From positions 1 through 31,209 of the forward strand of contig JAJYGJ010000034.1 of the NCBI GenBank assembly GCA_021790695.1: DNA of 31,209 bases, in the 5' to 3' direction. Within the stretch, counting starts at the first letter, position 1. Every line of letters starts with the position of its first letter. The translations under genes and the position numbers were made by a program. Shown piece after piece: positions 7,772-15,470 of this stretch. The notes below the pieces were generated by a model. It had not been told where the DNA came from. It was given only the letters and a program-made list of their open reading frames with translations, and made no database searches. The DNA is from Nitrospirota bacterium (lineage in GTDB: Bacteria > Nitrospirota > Thermodesulfovibrionia > Thermodesulfovibrionales > JdFR-88).

Positions 7772-9037
7772 TTACGATGCGGCGTCGCTGCCTTTTTTCG
7801 CGGGCAATCCTTTTTTATGATCAGGGTGGAGGTAATGCCCCGCTATGACCTGCACGCGTTTGCGGAGCAGTTTGCGCTTCAGCGGTACGCGTTTTTTTAC
7901 AGGATGGCGGCGATAACGCCTCGCCATAAGCCTCCTGCGCCTGTGCCGTATACGGCGTTTTATATGGCTCTTGACGTGCGGGTTCGCAGCAAGCCTCTTG
8001 CTGAGCAGTTGCCGCTTCATCGGCATGCGTTTTTTCAAGCGAAGGCGGCGATAATGTCTCGCCATAAGCCTCCTGCGCCTGTAGCGCCGCCTGCTGCGGC
8101 TCCATATACGCCGCCTGGCCGGCTCATACGCGGTGAGCACGACCGGGCTTTTATATATTTCCGGAGGGGTAGTGCCGTTTGCGACCAGATAGCTTTTCTC
8201 GAGCAGCCTTTTGCCCTCAAGCCAAAGGTTGCCTCTCTCCCGCTCGCCCAGCAGCGAGGCCACCAGGGTGCAGTCGCCCCTGGAAGCGGCAAAGGCCAGG
8301 CAATTCTCCGCCGCCCTTGTATAGCCGGTTTTGCCGCCGATCAGGTTACCGTCCGACCATAGCAGCTCATCCGTGTTCCGCAGGAAAACATGCCTGCCGT
8401 CGACATCCATCTCTTTCTGCTTGGTGTGTATTATCTGCCTGATGAGGGGGTACCGGAGAGCGCCGTCGAGGATCAACGCCAGATCGCTGGCCGTTATATA
8501 TTGCCCCGGGGCCGGCAGCCCGGTCGCATTGACATATCTGGTTTGTATTGCGCCAAGCGATGCGGCCTTTTGATTCATCAGCACCGTAAAGGCGGACTCC
8601 GAACCCGAAACGGCCTCGGCAAGCGCGACGGCCGCCCCGTTTATACTGCGCATGAGCGCGAAATAAAGCAGATCATGCACGCTTATCATCTCGCCCGGCC
8701 TCAGGTGGGGCGCAATCGACGGCGTGTAAGCCGCCCGGCGGCTGACCCTTACCATAGCGTCGGGATAGAGCTTGTCAAGCGCCACCATCGCCGTAACGAG
8801 CTTTGTCGTGCTGGCGGGCTCCAGCCTTAAATTAGGGTTTTTTGCATAAAGCAGCTTGTGGGTCTGACCGTCCATGACGACGGCCGCCCTCGCCAAAACT
8901 CTCATCTGCGCCCGCGCGACCCCCGCGGCTGAAAAAAACAGGACTGAAAAAGAAGTGAAAAGCAAAAGAAGGAATAAAATTTCCCTTGAAAAACCCGCAC
9001 GGCCGCCGGAAGAGCCCTTACCCGTCAGTTGCAACAA
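7772..9037 (-). CDS. D-alanyl-D-alanine carboxypeptidase (peptidase S11) with arginine-rich duplicated tail
   Basis: Penicillin-binding protein that trims the terminal D-Ala of peptidoglycan stems in the periplasm. Residues 1-43 form a signal peptide (hydrophobic run 19-38, cleavage after ARA). The catalytic motifs are complete: STTK at 76-79, SIN at 131-133 and KTG at 236-238. The catalytic domain ends near residue 300. The usual PBP5 C-terminal beta domain and amphipathic anchor are missing. Instead residues 308-394 are about half Arg and Lys and contain a two-copy repeat (LMARHYRR..., LMARRYRR...). The start is TTG at 9037 with AAGGGG upstream. The tail could bind anionic wall or membrane polymers; a frameshift in the tail is an alternative. 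Confidence 0.9.
   Translation of the reverse strand: MLQLTGKGSSGGRAGFSREILFLLLLFTSFSVLFFSAAGVARAQMRVLARAAVVMDGQTHKLLYAKNPNLRLEPASTTKLVTAMVALDKLYPDAMVRVSRRAAYTPSIAPHLRPGEMISVHDLLYFALMRSINGAAVALAEAVSGSESAFTVLMNQKAASLGAIQTRYVNATGLPAPGQYITASDLALILDGALRYPLIRQIIHTKQKEMDVDGRHVFLRNTDELLWSDGNLIGGKTGYTRAAENCLAFAASRGDCTLVASLLGERERGNLWLEGKRLLEKSYLVANGTTPPEIYKSPVVLTAYEPARRRIWSRSRRRYRRRRLMARHYRRLRLKKRMPMKRQLLSKRLAANPHVKSHIKRRIRHRRRRLMARRYRRHPVKKRVPLKRKLLRKRVQVIAGHYLHPDHKKGLPAKKGSDAAS
7865..8082. repeat. Two-copy direct repeat coding the basic tail of the carboxypeptidase
   Basis: An 80-bp segment at 7865-7944 recurs at 8003-8082 with about 85% identity. The period is 138 bp, exactly 46 codons, so the duplication keeps the frame. 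Confidence 0.8.
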
Positions 9038-9098
9038 AACCCCTTTTCTGAAATTGCCAGTCCCTACAAACGGCTAACCAAGACGGCTCTATGCAGAA

Positions 9099-9106
9099 AT
9101 TTTATA
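9099..9106 (-). promoter_or_regulatory. Possible -10 element of the carboxypeptidase gene
   Basis: TATAAAAT on the minus strand about 60 bases before the TTG start, preceded by an A/T-rich tract with nine T at 9123-9115. No good -35 is seen. Confidence 0.35.
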
Positions 9107-9152
9107 GAAACCCGAAAAAAAAATAAAGTGAAAAGTAAACATTTCTAAAATT

Positions 9153-9704
9153 CCGGTAGTGGCACAGTTTGCTTTGTCAGGCTACGACGGCAAACGCCCC
9201 TCCCCCCCTCCCATGAATGGGGTATATCAGCTTGTTCCCAGAGCCCATTTACCTGCCCGCCTTATTCATTCGGGGTGGCCGTTCCGGGCGTAACCCAAAA
9301 GATCCATTTAAACGTTTGGAAGAGCGATCACCCCGTTTTTTCCAGACGCGCCGTCTCTCGTCCATCGGCCTTTCCCCTTATTCATAGAACAGGCAGGTAT
9401 GGGCTACCCCTCGCAACATCAAAATCAGCCGGGCGGATTCTTCCAGGCGATGGTGGGGCGTGTATCTGCCCGTCCCTTGAAGAAGGGAGCAAGGACGGAT
9501 ACGCAGCGCCGCATCCCGCCCAAACCTTTTGCGCTTCGCCCTGAAGACGTCTCAACTGATCCTCTTGGGATACGACCGGAACCGCAGCGACCGGCATGAA
9601 AGGGGCGGGCGGATACAAACGCCCCCGGAATAATATCTGCCCGTGGATTAACCGGACTGAGACACTACCAAAATTACGTTAGAGTCAAACTTAGACACTA
9701 CCGG
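9153..9704. mobile_element. Decayed non-coding element (MITE or IS remnant) with inverted ends
   Basis: The left end CCGGTAGTGGCACAGTTTGC (9153-9172) resembles two inverted copies on the right. Copy A is at 9652-9669 (complement reads GGTAGTGTCTCAGTCCGG) and copy B at 9684-9704 (complement CCGGTAGTGTCTAAGTTTGA). The interior of about 500 bp carries no convincing gene, only short shadow frames, and holds several GC-rich palindromic scraps such as one near 9390-9415. AAAATT occurs beside the left end and beside copy A, a possible but weak target duplication. Copy B provides the last codons and stop of larC. No transposase fragment was recognised, so the family is unknown. Confidence 0.5.
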
Positions 9705-10980
9705 CTTTTTTTGTGGCCGGGACGGACCGGAGGCGTTCCATCACCTCCCTGAGCGGAAGCCCGGTCTTTCGGGCCGCCTTCAGGCAGTCTTCGTATTCAG
9801 GGACCTGCCTGCCCCGGGCGCCGGAAAAGGAGGTCTTGAACCTCACCGGGCCGAATTCCGTCTCGATGACCTCTGTTTCCCGGGGCAGGGTCTGCCTGCC
9901 TGCCCGGTGGAATCTGACACCCAGGGTTGTGGTCTCGGAAAATATGATTTCCTTCAGGCGGGGGGCGCGGCCTGGGACGCAAAGACAGGTGATCTTTATC
10001 GCGGGCCTGTTTTTTTTCATGATGACCGGGGTGAGAAAGACGTCCAGGGCGCCGGCCTTGAAGAGCCGTTCCATGAGATGGCCGTATATCTGGGGATTCA
10101 TGTCGTCGATATTGGTCTCGATGACCAGCACTGCGCCGTCATCTCCGGAATCCCCCGCGCCTTTTTCGCAGGGGGCCGTCTTTTCTCCTACAAAGGCCCG
10201 GAGCACGTTCGGGGAGTCCTTGAAATCCATCCTGCCCGCGCCCGAGCCGTAGCCGGCAAGCCTCATGCAGGGCATGGGGGAAAACCCCTTTGCGAGGCCC
10301 TTTATCAGGGCGGCGCCGGTAGGGGTTGTAAGCTCAAAATGGGATCCACCAGGGGATTCATCAGATGGAGGGGGCTGCTGCCCGTAAACGGGGGCGCCCT
10401 GGAGCAGGAGGGCCGTGGCCGGGGCCGGAACGGGGAGCCTGCCGTGGCGGGTGTCCACCGTGCCGCCGCCCAGGTTTACGGGCGATGAATAGACTTCCTC
10501 CACCTTGAGGAGTTTCAGGCAGATGAGCGCTCCGAAGACATCGACAATCGTGTCCGCGCTGCCAAGTTCATGGAGGTGGACCTCCCCGGCCGATTTCATC
10601 CCATGGATTTTCGCCTCCGCATCGAAGAGGCTTTTTATGATGAGAAGCCCCGCTTCCCTGATGTCTTCGGGAAGGGCGCTTTCCTTCACCATCCCCCTTA
10701 TAGCGTCCCATGAAAAGGGCCGCGCGCTGGCGGGCTCTTTCACCTCGAATCTGGTTGCGGAAAGCCCCATGCGCCGGACTTCCCTTGCGCCGATGCGGAC
10801 ATTTTTGAGCGGCATTTTGCCCAAAAGCTCGCTTTCCAGGCGTTTAAAAGACACGCCGGCCGAAAGCCCCGCCCCGATGAACATGTCGCCGCTTATGCCG
10901 GAGGAGCAATCGAGCCACAGGATTTTCTTCCCGGAAGCGGGTTTTGATTTTTGCTCTTGTTTTTGTTTTTGTTTTTTCAA
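9691..10980 (-). CDS. larC: Nickel-pincer cofactor biosynthesis protein LarC (TTG start)
   Basis: CTP-dependent cyclometallase that inserts nickel into the pincer nucleotide cofactor used by lactate racemase (LarA) and related enzymes. Key parts are the N-terminal WLDCSSGISGDMFIGA (near residue 23), VHLHELGSADTIVDVFG, the GRLPVPAPAT segment, TTPTGAAL, and the C-terminal half beginning ETNIDDMNPQIYGHLMERL. It is one continuous 429-residue chain, unlike the frameshifted larC1/larC2 of Lactobacillus. The TTG start overlaps the birA stop (TTGA), so it is coupled to birA. Residues 2-16 are a Lys/Gln-rich low-complexity leader. The final GSV and stop lie in the element end described above. No larA, larB or larE is in the window. 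Confidence 0.92.
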   Translation of the reverse strand: MKKQKQKQEQKSKPASGKKILWLDCSSGISGDMFIGAGLSAGVSFKRLESELLGKMPLKNVRIGAREVRRMGLSATRFEVKEPASARPFSWDAIRGMVKESALPEDIREAGLLIIKSLFDAEAKIHGMKSAGEVHLHELGSADTIVDVFGALICLKLLKVEEVYSSPVNLGGGTVDTRHGRLPVPAPATALLLQGAPVYGQQPPPSDESPGGSHFELTTPTGAALIKGLAKGFSPMPCMRLAGYGSGAGRMDFKDSPNVLRAFVGEKTAPCEKGAGDSGDDGAVLVIETNIDDMNPQIYGHLMERLFKAGALDVFLTPVIMKKNRPAIKITCLCVPGRAPRLKEIIFSETTTLGVRFHRAGRQTLPRETEVIETEFGPVRFKTSFSGARGRQVPEYEDCLKAARKTGLPLREVMERLRSVPATKKAGSV

Positions 10981-12008
10981 GCGTCGCCGCTCCTTACGGA
11001 CTGCACCTCGCCCGTTGAAAACCGCAGCCGTCCGGCCCCGGTCGTGAGGACGAGCCTGCCGTCATCGTCTATGCCGGAGGCCGTCCCCGTAAAGGATTCC
11101 CCCTCGGTCTGCACCCTTATCCTTTTGCCTATTGTCACGCAGAGGCTGCGATAGCCCTTCAGGAGATGGGCCTCGGCCTTCGTCCCCTTCCTCAGCAGGC
11201 CGGTCCAGTAGTCGAGTTCCTTGCAGACGGCGGCCGCAAGGGCAGCCCTGTTTACCCGCCTGCCCGTCTCCGCGAGTATCGAGGTCGCCGCGGTCCCCAT
11301 ACCTTTGGGCAGGTCGGTTTTTTTCAGGTTGGCGTTTATGCCGATGCCGGCCACCGCCAGGAGCACCCTGTCCGGGTCGGAGCGGAATTCAAGGAGAATG
11401 CCGCCGATTTTTTTACACCTGCCGTCCGCCTTCGCGGGGGCAATCAGGTCGTTTGGCCATTTAAGGCGGACTTCGAGGCCGGTCTGCCCCTTTATGGCGA
11501 GGGCCGAGGCCAGTCCGGCTGCGAGGGCCAGAAGCGGCGTCCTCCTGGGAGGTATTTCCGGCCGGAGCACCGCGCTCATGTAGACGTTCACTCCCGGCGG
11601 GGAATGCCAGCGCCTCCCCAGTCTGCCCCTGCCCGCGGTCTGGCAATCGGCCAGCACCAGGGCCGACAGGCAGGGCAGAGGGGCCTCGGGAGCGGCCGGG
11701 GGCGGGACAGTCATTTCCCTGAAAGCCGTTTCAAGGGCCAGATCGTTTGTAGAGGACGCATTTTCCCTGAAGACGATTTTGACGCCGGGCAAGCGGCTTT
11801 GAAGCTCGAAGGCCGACAATTCCGGGCCGTCCATCAGCCGGTAGCCCGACTTAGATGCGAGGATCCGATAGCCGCCGGCCTGGAGGCGCCTGATTTTTTT
11901 CCAGACGGCGGACCTTGTTATGCCCAGGGCCGCGGAGAGCGCGGGGCCCGGGACCTCTTTTTGTCCCGGGCCGGAGTCCCTCAGGAGCTTTAAAACCCTT
12001 TCCGGCAA
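10977..12008 (-). CDS. birA: Biotin-protein ligase / biotin operon repressor BirA (TTG start)
   Basis: Attaches biotin to the acetyl-CoA carboxylase carrier protein through biotinyl-AMP, and may repress biotin genes. The 343 residues include an N-terminal winged helix (ALSAALGITRSAVWKKIRRLQ, 23-43), so this is a group II bifunctional form. Catalytic motifs are SSTND (85-89), GRGRLGRRW (126-134), KWPNDL (183-188) and KKIGGILLE (199-207), and there is a C-terminal SH3-like cap. The start is TTG at 12008, seven bases after the stop of the upstream hydrolase gene, with a weak ribosome site. It overlaps larC downstream. No biotin synthesis gene is nearby. Confidence 0.95.
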   Translation of the reverse strand: MPERVLKLLRDSGPGQKEVPGPALSAALGITRSAVWKKIRRLQAGGYRILASKSGYRLMDGPELSAFELQSRLPGVKIVFRENASSTNDLALETAFREMTVPPPAAPEAPLPCLSALVLADCQTAGRGRLGRRWHSPPGVNVYMSAVLRPEIPPRRTPLLALAAGLASALAIKGQTGLEVRLKWPNDLIAPAKADGRCKKIGGILLEFRSDPDRVLLAVAGIGINANLKKTDLPKGMGTAATSILAETGRRVNRAALAAAVCKELDYWTGLLRKGTKAEAHLLKGYRSLCVTIGKRIRVQTEGESFTGTASGIDDDGRLVLTTGAGRLRFSTGEVQSVRSGDA

Positions 12009-12015
12009 AACAAGC

Positions 12016-12657
12016 TTATCCTTCCCGGTCCGGGATTACGACCTTTACTTTGCCTTCGAGAAGGGCCTTGAACCGCGCGGCGTCCTCCGCGGAGCCGACG
12101 ATCGATCCGTAGTGCATGGGTATGGCGATCTCCGGTTTAATGTCCAGGGCGGCCCTGGCCGCCTCTTCGGCCGTCATCACATAAGTGCCGGAGACGGGAA
12201 GGAGGGCGATGTCGGCCCTGAAATCTCTCATCTCCGGGATATGGTCCGTGTCTCCTGCGATGTAAATCCTTTTTCCCCCCAGGGTGAAGATATAGCCCAC
12301 CCACTGCCTTTCGCGAGGATGGAATTTCTTGTCGATATTATATGCGGGCACTGCCTGGACGTCGATCCCGGCGGCATTCACCCGGTCGCCCGGTTTCACC
12401 GGCACCGTCTTTATTTTTTTGTTTTTGTGAAATTTTTCAGCGCAGTCGGCCGGGCAGACGATGACGGTCAAGTCCTTGGCTATTTTCTCCGCGTCCTCCG
12501 GGCTGCAGTGGTCGAAGTGCTCATGGGTGACCAGTATGAGGTCGGCTGCGGGGCCGCCCGCCCCGATTTTGAAAGGGTCGGTGTAGACGACCTTGCCTCC
12601 GCCATGAATCCTGAAGGTGTCATGTCCAAGCCAGTGGATGTCCTTGATTATCTCCAT
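12016..12657 (-). CDS. Metallo-beta-lactamase-fold hydrolase (UlaG/UPF0173-like)
   Basis: Predicted metal-dependent hydrolase of 213 residues. It has the metal-binding motif THEHFDH, the later GDTD and the terminal IPMHYG histidine, and lacks long insertions, as in the small UlaG-like group. The ATG at 12657 is chosen because homologues start just before the WLGHDTF strand. The frame is open back to 12714, where GTG at 12696 is possible, but the ATG at 12714 would lie upstream of the predicted start site. A strong GGGAGGTGAG sits at 12701-12692, which is puzzlingly far from this ATG. It is first in a run with birA and larC. The substrate is unknown. Confidence 0.85.
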   Translation of the reverse strand: MEIIKDIHWLGHDTFRIHGGGKVVYTDPFKIGAGGPAADLILVTHEHFDHCSPEDAEKIAKDLTVIVCPADCAEKFHKNKKIKTVPVKPGDRVNAAGIDVQAVPAYNIDKKFHPRERQWVGYIFTLGGKRIYIAGDTDHIPEMRDFRADIALLPVSGTYVMTAEEAARAALDIKPEIAIPMHYGSIVGSAEDAARFKALLEGKVKVVIPDREG

Positions 12658-12714
12658 ATCGGGTTGAGCCGGCAATCGGGCCGCGCAGCAACTCACCTCC
12701 CTTTTTTTCATCAC

Positions 12715-12723
12715 ATTATATCA
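12715..12723 (-). promoter_or_regulatory. Extended -10 promoter for hydrolase-birA-larC
   Basis: TGATATAAT on the minus strand is a perfect extended -10 (TGnTATAAT). The start site would be near 12708. No good -35 is present, as is usual for extended -10 promoters. Confidence 0.6.
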
Positions 12724-12766
12724 AAAGCGGCGGATTTCAGATATGAACGGCGATGAGGCGGGGGTT

Positions 12767-12799
12767 AAGGGAAGGCCGGATATGCCGGCCTTCCCTTTT
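12767..12799. terminator. Perfect hairpin after the octahaem cytochrome gene
   Basis: AAGGGAAGGCCGG (12767-12779) pairs perfectly with 12785-12797 around ATATG. TTTTC follows on the plus side, but the U tract on the minus side, where the cytochrome gene ends, is poor (TTAACCCC). Confidence 0.6.
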
Positions 12800-12812
12800 C
12801 GGACGGTTTTTT

Positions 12813-14105
12813 TTAAATCCCCCCTGCGGATGCCTTCTGCCTTCTTAATTGCGCGGCCATGCTCTTGATGTCCGTGAGGTCGGTGGCCATCGCGCTCCAG
12901 CCGTACCAGAAGGCGTAGTCCGGGTTTGCATGGAAGGCCCCCTGGAAGGTGCGCATGCGGTGTTCGGAGAACATGACGAAGAGTTTTTGCTCAATGGGGG
13001 TCGGCGCGTTGTGGAAGGTGAGAAGGTCCGGATAGGCGTACGGATAATAGGAGGGTTTCTTCAGGACGCCGTCCTTGTAAAGCGCGGCAACGGTCCTTAT
13101 GGCCTCGGCCATGAGGTGGTCGGAGTCCTTTATGATTTTATCCCCCAGTGCAAGCTGCGATTTGGCGTAGGCGAGCGAGTGGCATCTGGTGCAGACCGTA
13201 AGCATCCTGTCTCTCTCGTGCTGCCAGGAGGGCGCAGTGAGCCTCACGAGATCAGCCGCCTTCACCGCAGCCAGCAGCGCGGTGGGCTTGCCCTGCGGAT
13301 CGAGCACGCCCAGGCCCTTGAGGATCGTCACCTGGTCGGCGGCCCATTGCTTGTCCCCGGGCGGGGGCAGCCGCAACCCCAGAAAGCCCCATGCGGTCCT
13401 TACCTCATGGTTTCCATTCGCCATGTGGCACTCCTGGCAGGTGGGCGCGGCGGCGTCTCTGGGCAGTATGCCCTCCCTCTTCAAGGCGTACCTAACGCCG
13501 TGCTTGGAGCCTTCATACATCTCCCACTGGGGGTGATCAAACCCCGTGTGGCATGTCCTGCAGGCCTGTGGAGACCTTGCCTCTTTCACTGAGAAGAGAT
13601 GCCGGGTGTGGCAGACGTCGCAGGAGGTGATCCCGAAGCCGGGCTGCGTCTTTTTGATTTCCATTATGTCTTGCTTGCTCTTCAAGCCGATCTGGTGGCA
13701 GCCGCCGCAGCCCTTCATCCCTTCGATCATCGCCATGGGCTGCCAGTGGATCGTCGGCATGGCCTTCATCGCCACCCAGGCGAGGGCGTGCTTGCCGCTC
13801 TTGAACTGGTCGAACTGCTTTGGATGGCAGGCCGCGCAGGTCTCGGGCGTGGGTATCTTTGCCTTCGCATAATCGGCGGCCGTTTTGTGCAGGCTTCCGT
13901 GGCAGGTCGGGCAGGCCACGCCGTTTTTGCTGTGTTTGCTCAGGCGCCAGTCGTGCACAATGCCTGGCGAGGTCTTCGAATGGCAGTCGATGCAGGCCTT
14001 TGACCCGGCCTGCGCCGCGGCGTTCTGTGCAACGAACAGACCAGACAGGAAGAGAAACGTTGAAAGGAAAGAAATACTTCGTCTCAAAAAAATACTTCGT
14101 CTCAT
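12813..14105 (-). CDS. Octahaem c-type cytochrome, hydroxylamine oxidoreductase (HAO) family
   Basis: Periplasmic multihaem enzyme of 430 residues. An N-terminal signal peptide (hydrophobic 11-26, cleavage near AAA-QA) precedes eight CXXCH sites at 38, 65, 90, 133, 162, 182, 223 and 305. The order and the segments KGCGGCHQIG, CDVCHTRHLFSVKEAR, CRTCHTGFDHPQWEMY and CQECHMANGNHEVRTAWGF match the HAO-like octahaem family found in anaerobes, which may reduce nitrite or NO, or interconvert hydroxylamine. No CXXCK site is present, which argues against octahaem nitrite reductase of the ONR type. Whether the HAO haem-crosslinking tyrosine is present cannot be decided here. It is preceded by a class II FNR-type promoter and lies beside a NapH-like electron donor gene. 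GGAGG lies eight bases before the ATG. Confidence 0.9.
   Translation of the reverse strand: MRRSIFLRRSISFLSTFLFLSGLFVAQNAAAQAGSKACIDCHSKTSPGIVHDWRLSKHSKNGVACPTCHGSLHKTAADYAKAKIPTPETCAACHPKQFDQFKSGKHALAWVAMKAMPTIHWQPMAMIEGMKGCGGCHQIGLKSKQDIMEIKKTQPGFGITSCDVCHTRHLFSVKEARSPQACRTCHTGFDHPQWEMYEGSKHGVRYALKREGILPRDAAAPTCQECHMANGNHEVRTAWGFLGLRLPPPGDKQWAADQVTILKGLGVLDPQGKPTALLAAVKAADLVRLTAPSWQHERDRMLTVCTRCHSLAYAKSQLALGDKIIKDSDHLMAEAIRTVAALYKDGVLKKPSYYPYAYPDLLTFHNAPTPIEQKLFVMFSEHRMRTFQGAFHANPDYAFWYGWSAMATDLTDIKSMAAQLRRQKASAGGI
14072..14104. repeat. 18-bp-period duplication at the start of the cytochrome gene
   Basis: AAATACTTCGTCTCA occurs at 14072-14086 and 14090-14104. It makes the protein start MRRSIF-LRRSIS, and the second copy turns the start ATG into TTG, a possible secondary start at codon 7. 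Confidence 0.75.
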
Positions 14106-14187
14106 GCGGCCCCTCCTTTTTTGCTTTTTGCTTTTTGACTGCGCGCGGGCGCCGCAAATCCGTGCGGGCCCCTCCTCTTATGGCCTG

Positions 14188-14230
14188 ATTTTATTGAAAC
14201 GGTCTTCGGGGCGGTATGATTTAAATCATA
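14188..14230 (-). promoter_or_regulatory. FNR-type class II promoter of the octahaem cytochrome gene
   Basis: A perfect 16-bp palindrome TATGATTTAAATCATA (14215-14230) contains TGAT-N4-ATCA centred at 14222.5. A minus-strand -10 TAAAAT lies at 14193-14188. The predicted start at 14181 puts the site at -41.5, the class II position for CRP/FNR activators. The leader is about 76 bases. Confidence 0.75.
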
Positions 14231-14314
14231 TCGCCCGGCATGCTCATAGCTATGATGTTAGCACTTCAATTTCAAATGTTAGGATTTTTAGCGGATTTTT
14301 AAACTTTTACTTTT

Positions 14315-15334
14315 TTATTTTTTAAAAACCCTCGTCAGCGAAATAAGTGCCCGGTAGCCGGCGGGCGGCGCGCCCGAGGCCCAATGGCCGGTGGCCATGG
14401 CCGCCGAAACGACCCCGAAAAAGACGGCGATTAGCAGGACGGCGTAGAGGAAGGCAGCCTTCCGCGAGAAAACGCGGTCTTTTCCCGCGTCGCCGGCCGG
14501 GAGTTTGCCGAACCCCACAGTCAGTGCGCCCGGCGCGGGACAACCGGCCACGCATGCGAGGCAGCCGTTGCACTCGGGTGTTCTTATGGCCTTCTTCTTA
14601 TCGATCGGGATTGAGGCCGGGCAGTTTTTCACGCATGCGCCGCAATGGATGCAGGCCCTCTCATCCCTCGTTATCCTTGCCGGGCTTAAAAGGCCCAAAA
14701 GCCCCAGAAGCGCCCCGTAGGGGCAGAAATACCTGCACCAGAAATTCCCGTAGAAGAGAGAGCCGATGACAAGCCCCGCCAGAACGACGGCCGCCGTGGC
14801 GCTCAGGTGCTCGAAAAACAGAAGCATCCTCGCGTCCGCGGTCGCCCAGTAAGGCCCGTTCAGAAATGCCGCCAGCGTCCAGGTGGACATCAGGAGGACC
14901 GTAAGGGCAAAAAAGGCGAGCAAGAGGTATTTTACGCTTCGCAGCCAATAATCCACGGACCTGTTCAGTTTGAAATGCCTGCCAAATATCTTCCCTCCCG
15001 TCTTCCAAAGCGCCTCCGACAGCGTCCCGACCGGACATATCCAGCCGCAAAAGCCCTTTTTGAAGAGGACCGAAACCAGCATCGCAGCGGACAGGATCAC
15101 TATCGCGGCCGGATGCACCCGGTCGAATATGCCCGTGGACAACCATAACTTTAACCCCATCAGCCCGCCGATGGGCAGAAAGCCGTCCACCGCCGCAGGC
15201 CCCGGGACCGCCGGGCCATTATTGAGGAAATGGCCCACAGACAAGTAGAGCCGCCAGCCCGCCCATAGACAAAGGAGCATTATGAACGTTTGAACGCCCC
15301 TCCTCAGTCTCGTCACCGCCGTGTTTGCCTGCAT
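14315..15334 (-). CDS. NapH/NosR-type membrane [4Fe-4S] protein
   Basis: Integral membrane electron-transfer protein of 339 residues, likely passing quinol electrons to periplasmic partners. About five to six helices are visible. The hallmark CX3CP motifs are CGWICP (96-101) and CRYFCP (200-205). Two ferredoxin-like clusters follow: C228/C231/C234/C238 and C255/C258/C261/C265. A final helix spans about 293-315. This is the architecture of NapH, NosR C-terminal and CcoG proteins. The gene is followed by the octahaem cytochrome gene on the same strand, which has its own promoter. The ATG at 15334 coincides within one base with the predicted transcription start, so its mRNA may be leaderless; the next in-frame ATG is codon 19. 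Confidence 0.88.
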   Translation of the reverse strand: MQANTAVTRLRRGVQTFIMLLCLWAGWRLYLSVGHFLNNGPAVPGPAAVDGFLPIGGLMGLKLWLSTGIFDRVHPAAIVILSAAMLVSVLFKKGFCGWICPVGTLSEALWKTGGKIFGRHFKLNRSVDYWLRSVKYLLLAFFALTVLLMSTWTLAAFLNGPYWATADARMLLFFEHLSATAAVVLAGLVIGSLFYGNFWCRYFCPYGALLGLLGLLSPARITRDERACIHCGACVKNCPASIPIDKKKAIRTPECNGCLACVAGCPAPGALTVGFGKLPAGDAGKDRVFSRKAAFLYAVLLIAVFFGVVSAAMATGHWASGAPPAGYRALISLTRVFKK

Positions 15335-15339
15335 GCATT

Positions 15340-15381
15340 ATTTTAAACGTTCGCCCCGGGGGAAGTTATGATCCAAATCAT
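15340..15381 (-). promoter_or_regulatory. FNR-type class II promoter of the NapH-like gene
   Basis: ATGAT-CCAA-ATCAT at 15368-15381 is centred at 15374.5. A minus-strand -10 TAAAAT lies at 15345-15340, the same hexamer as at the cytochrome promoter. The start is predicted at 15333-15334, which is the A of the ATG within one base. Confidence 0.7.
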
Positions 15382-15422
15382 CAATGGGCACGAAAAAGCG
15401 GCAATCCGTTTTCTCGATGTTT

Positions 15423-15464
15423 ATGATATACATCATACCCATGCAGGCAATTCTCATGTAACAT
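15423..15464 (+). promoter_or_regulatory. FNR-type class II promoter of the sirohaem protein pair
   Basis: ATGAT-ATAC-ATCAT at 15423-15436 is centred at 15429.5, with a -10 TAACAT at 15459-15464. The predicted start at 15471 is the first base of the ATG, so the site lies at -41.5 and the mRNA would be leaderless. Confidence 0.7.
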
Positions 15465-15470
15465 GACAAT

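Noticed and set aside
7821..8105. Alternative-frame Ala/Gln/Glu-rich protein within the carboxypeptidase tail
   Set aside because: The main frame is uninterrupted from signal peptide to stop and keeps repeat periodicity; kept only as a frameshift possibility in the findings.
9162..9175. Sigma-54-like TGGCAC...TTGC near the left element end
   Set aside because: The spacing is two bases short of GG-N10-GC and it coincides with the inverted-end motif.
9382..9618. Minus-strand frame faintly like a DUF5320 protein (PVVSQEDQLRRLQGEAQ)
   Set aside because: The similarity covers under 20 residues, the coiled-coil part does not continue, and it sits inside the decayed element. Perhaps a relic, not a gene I can support.
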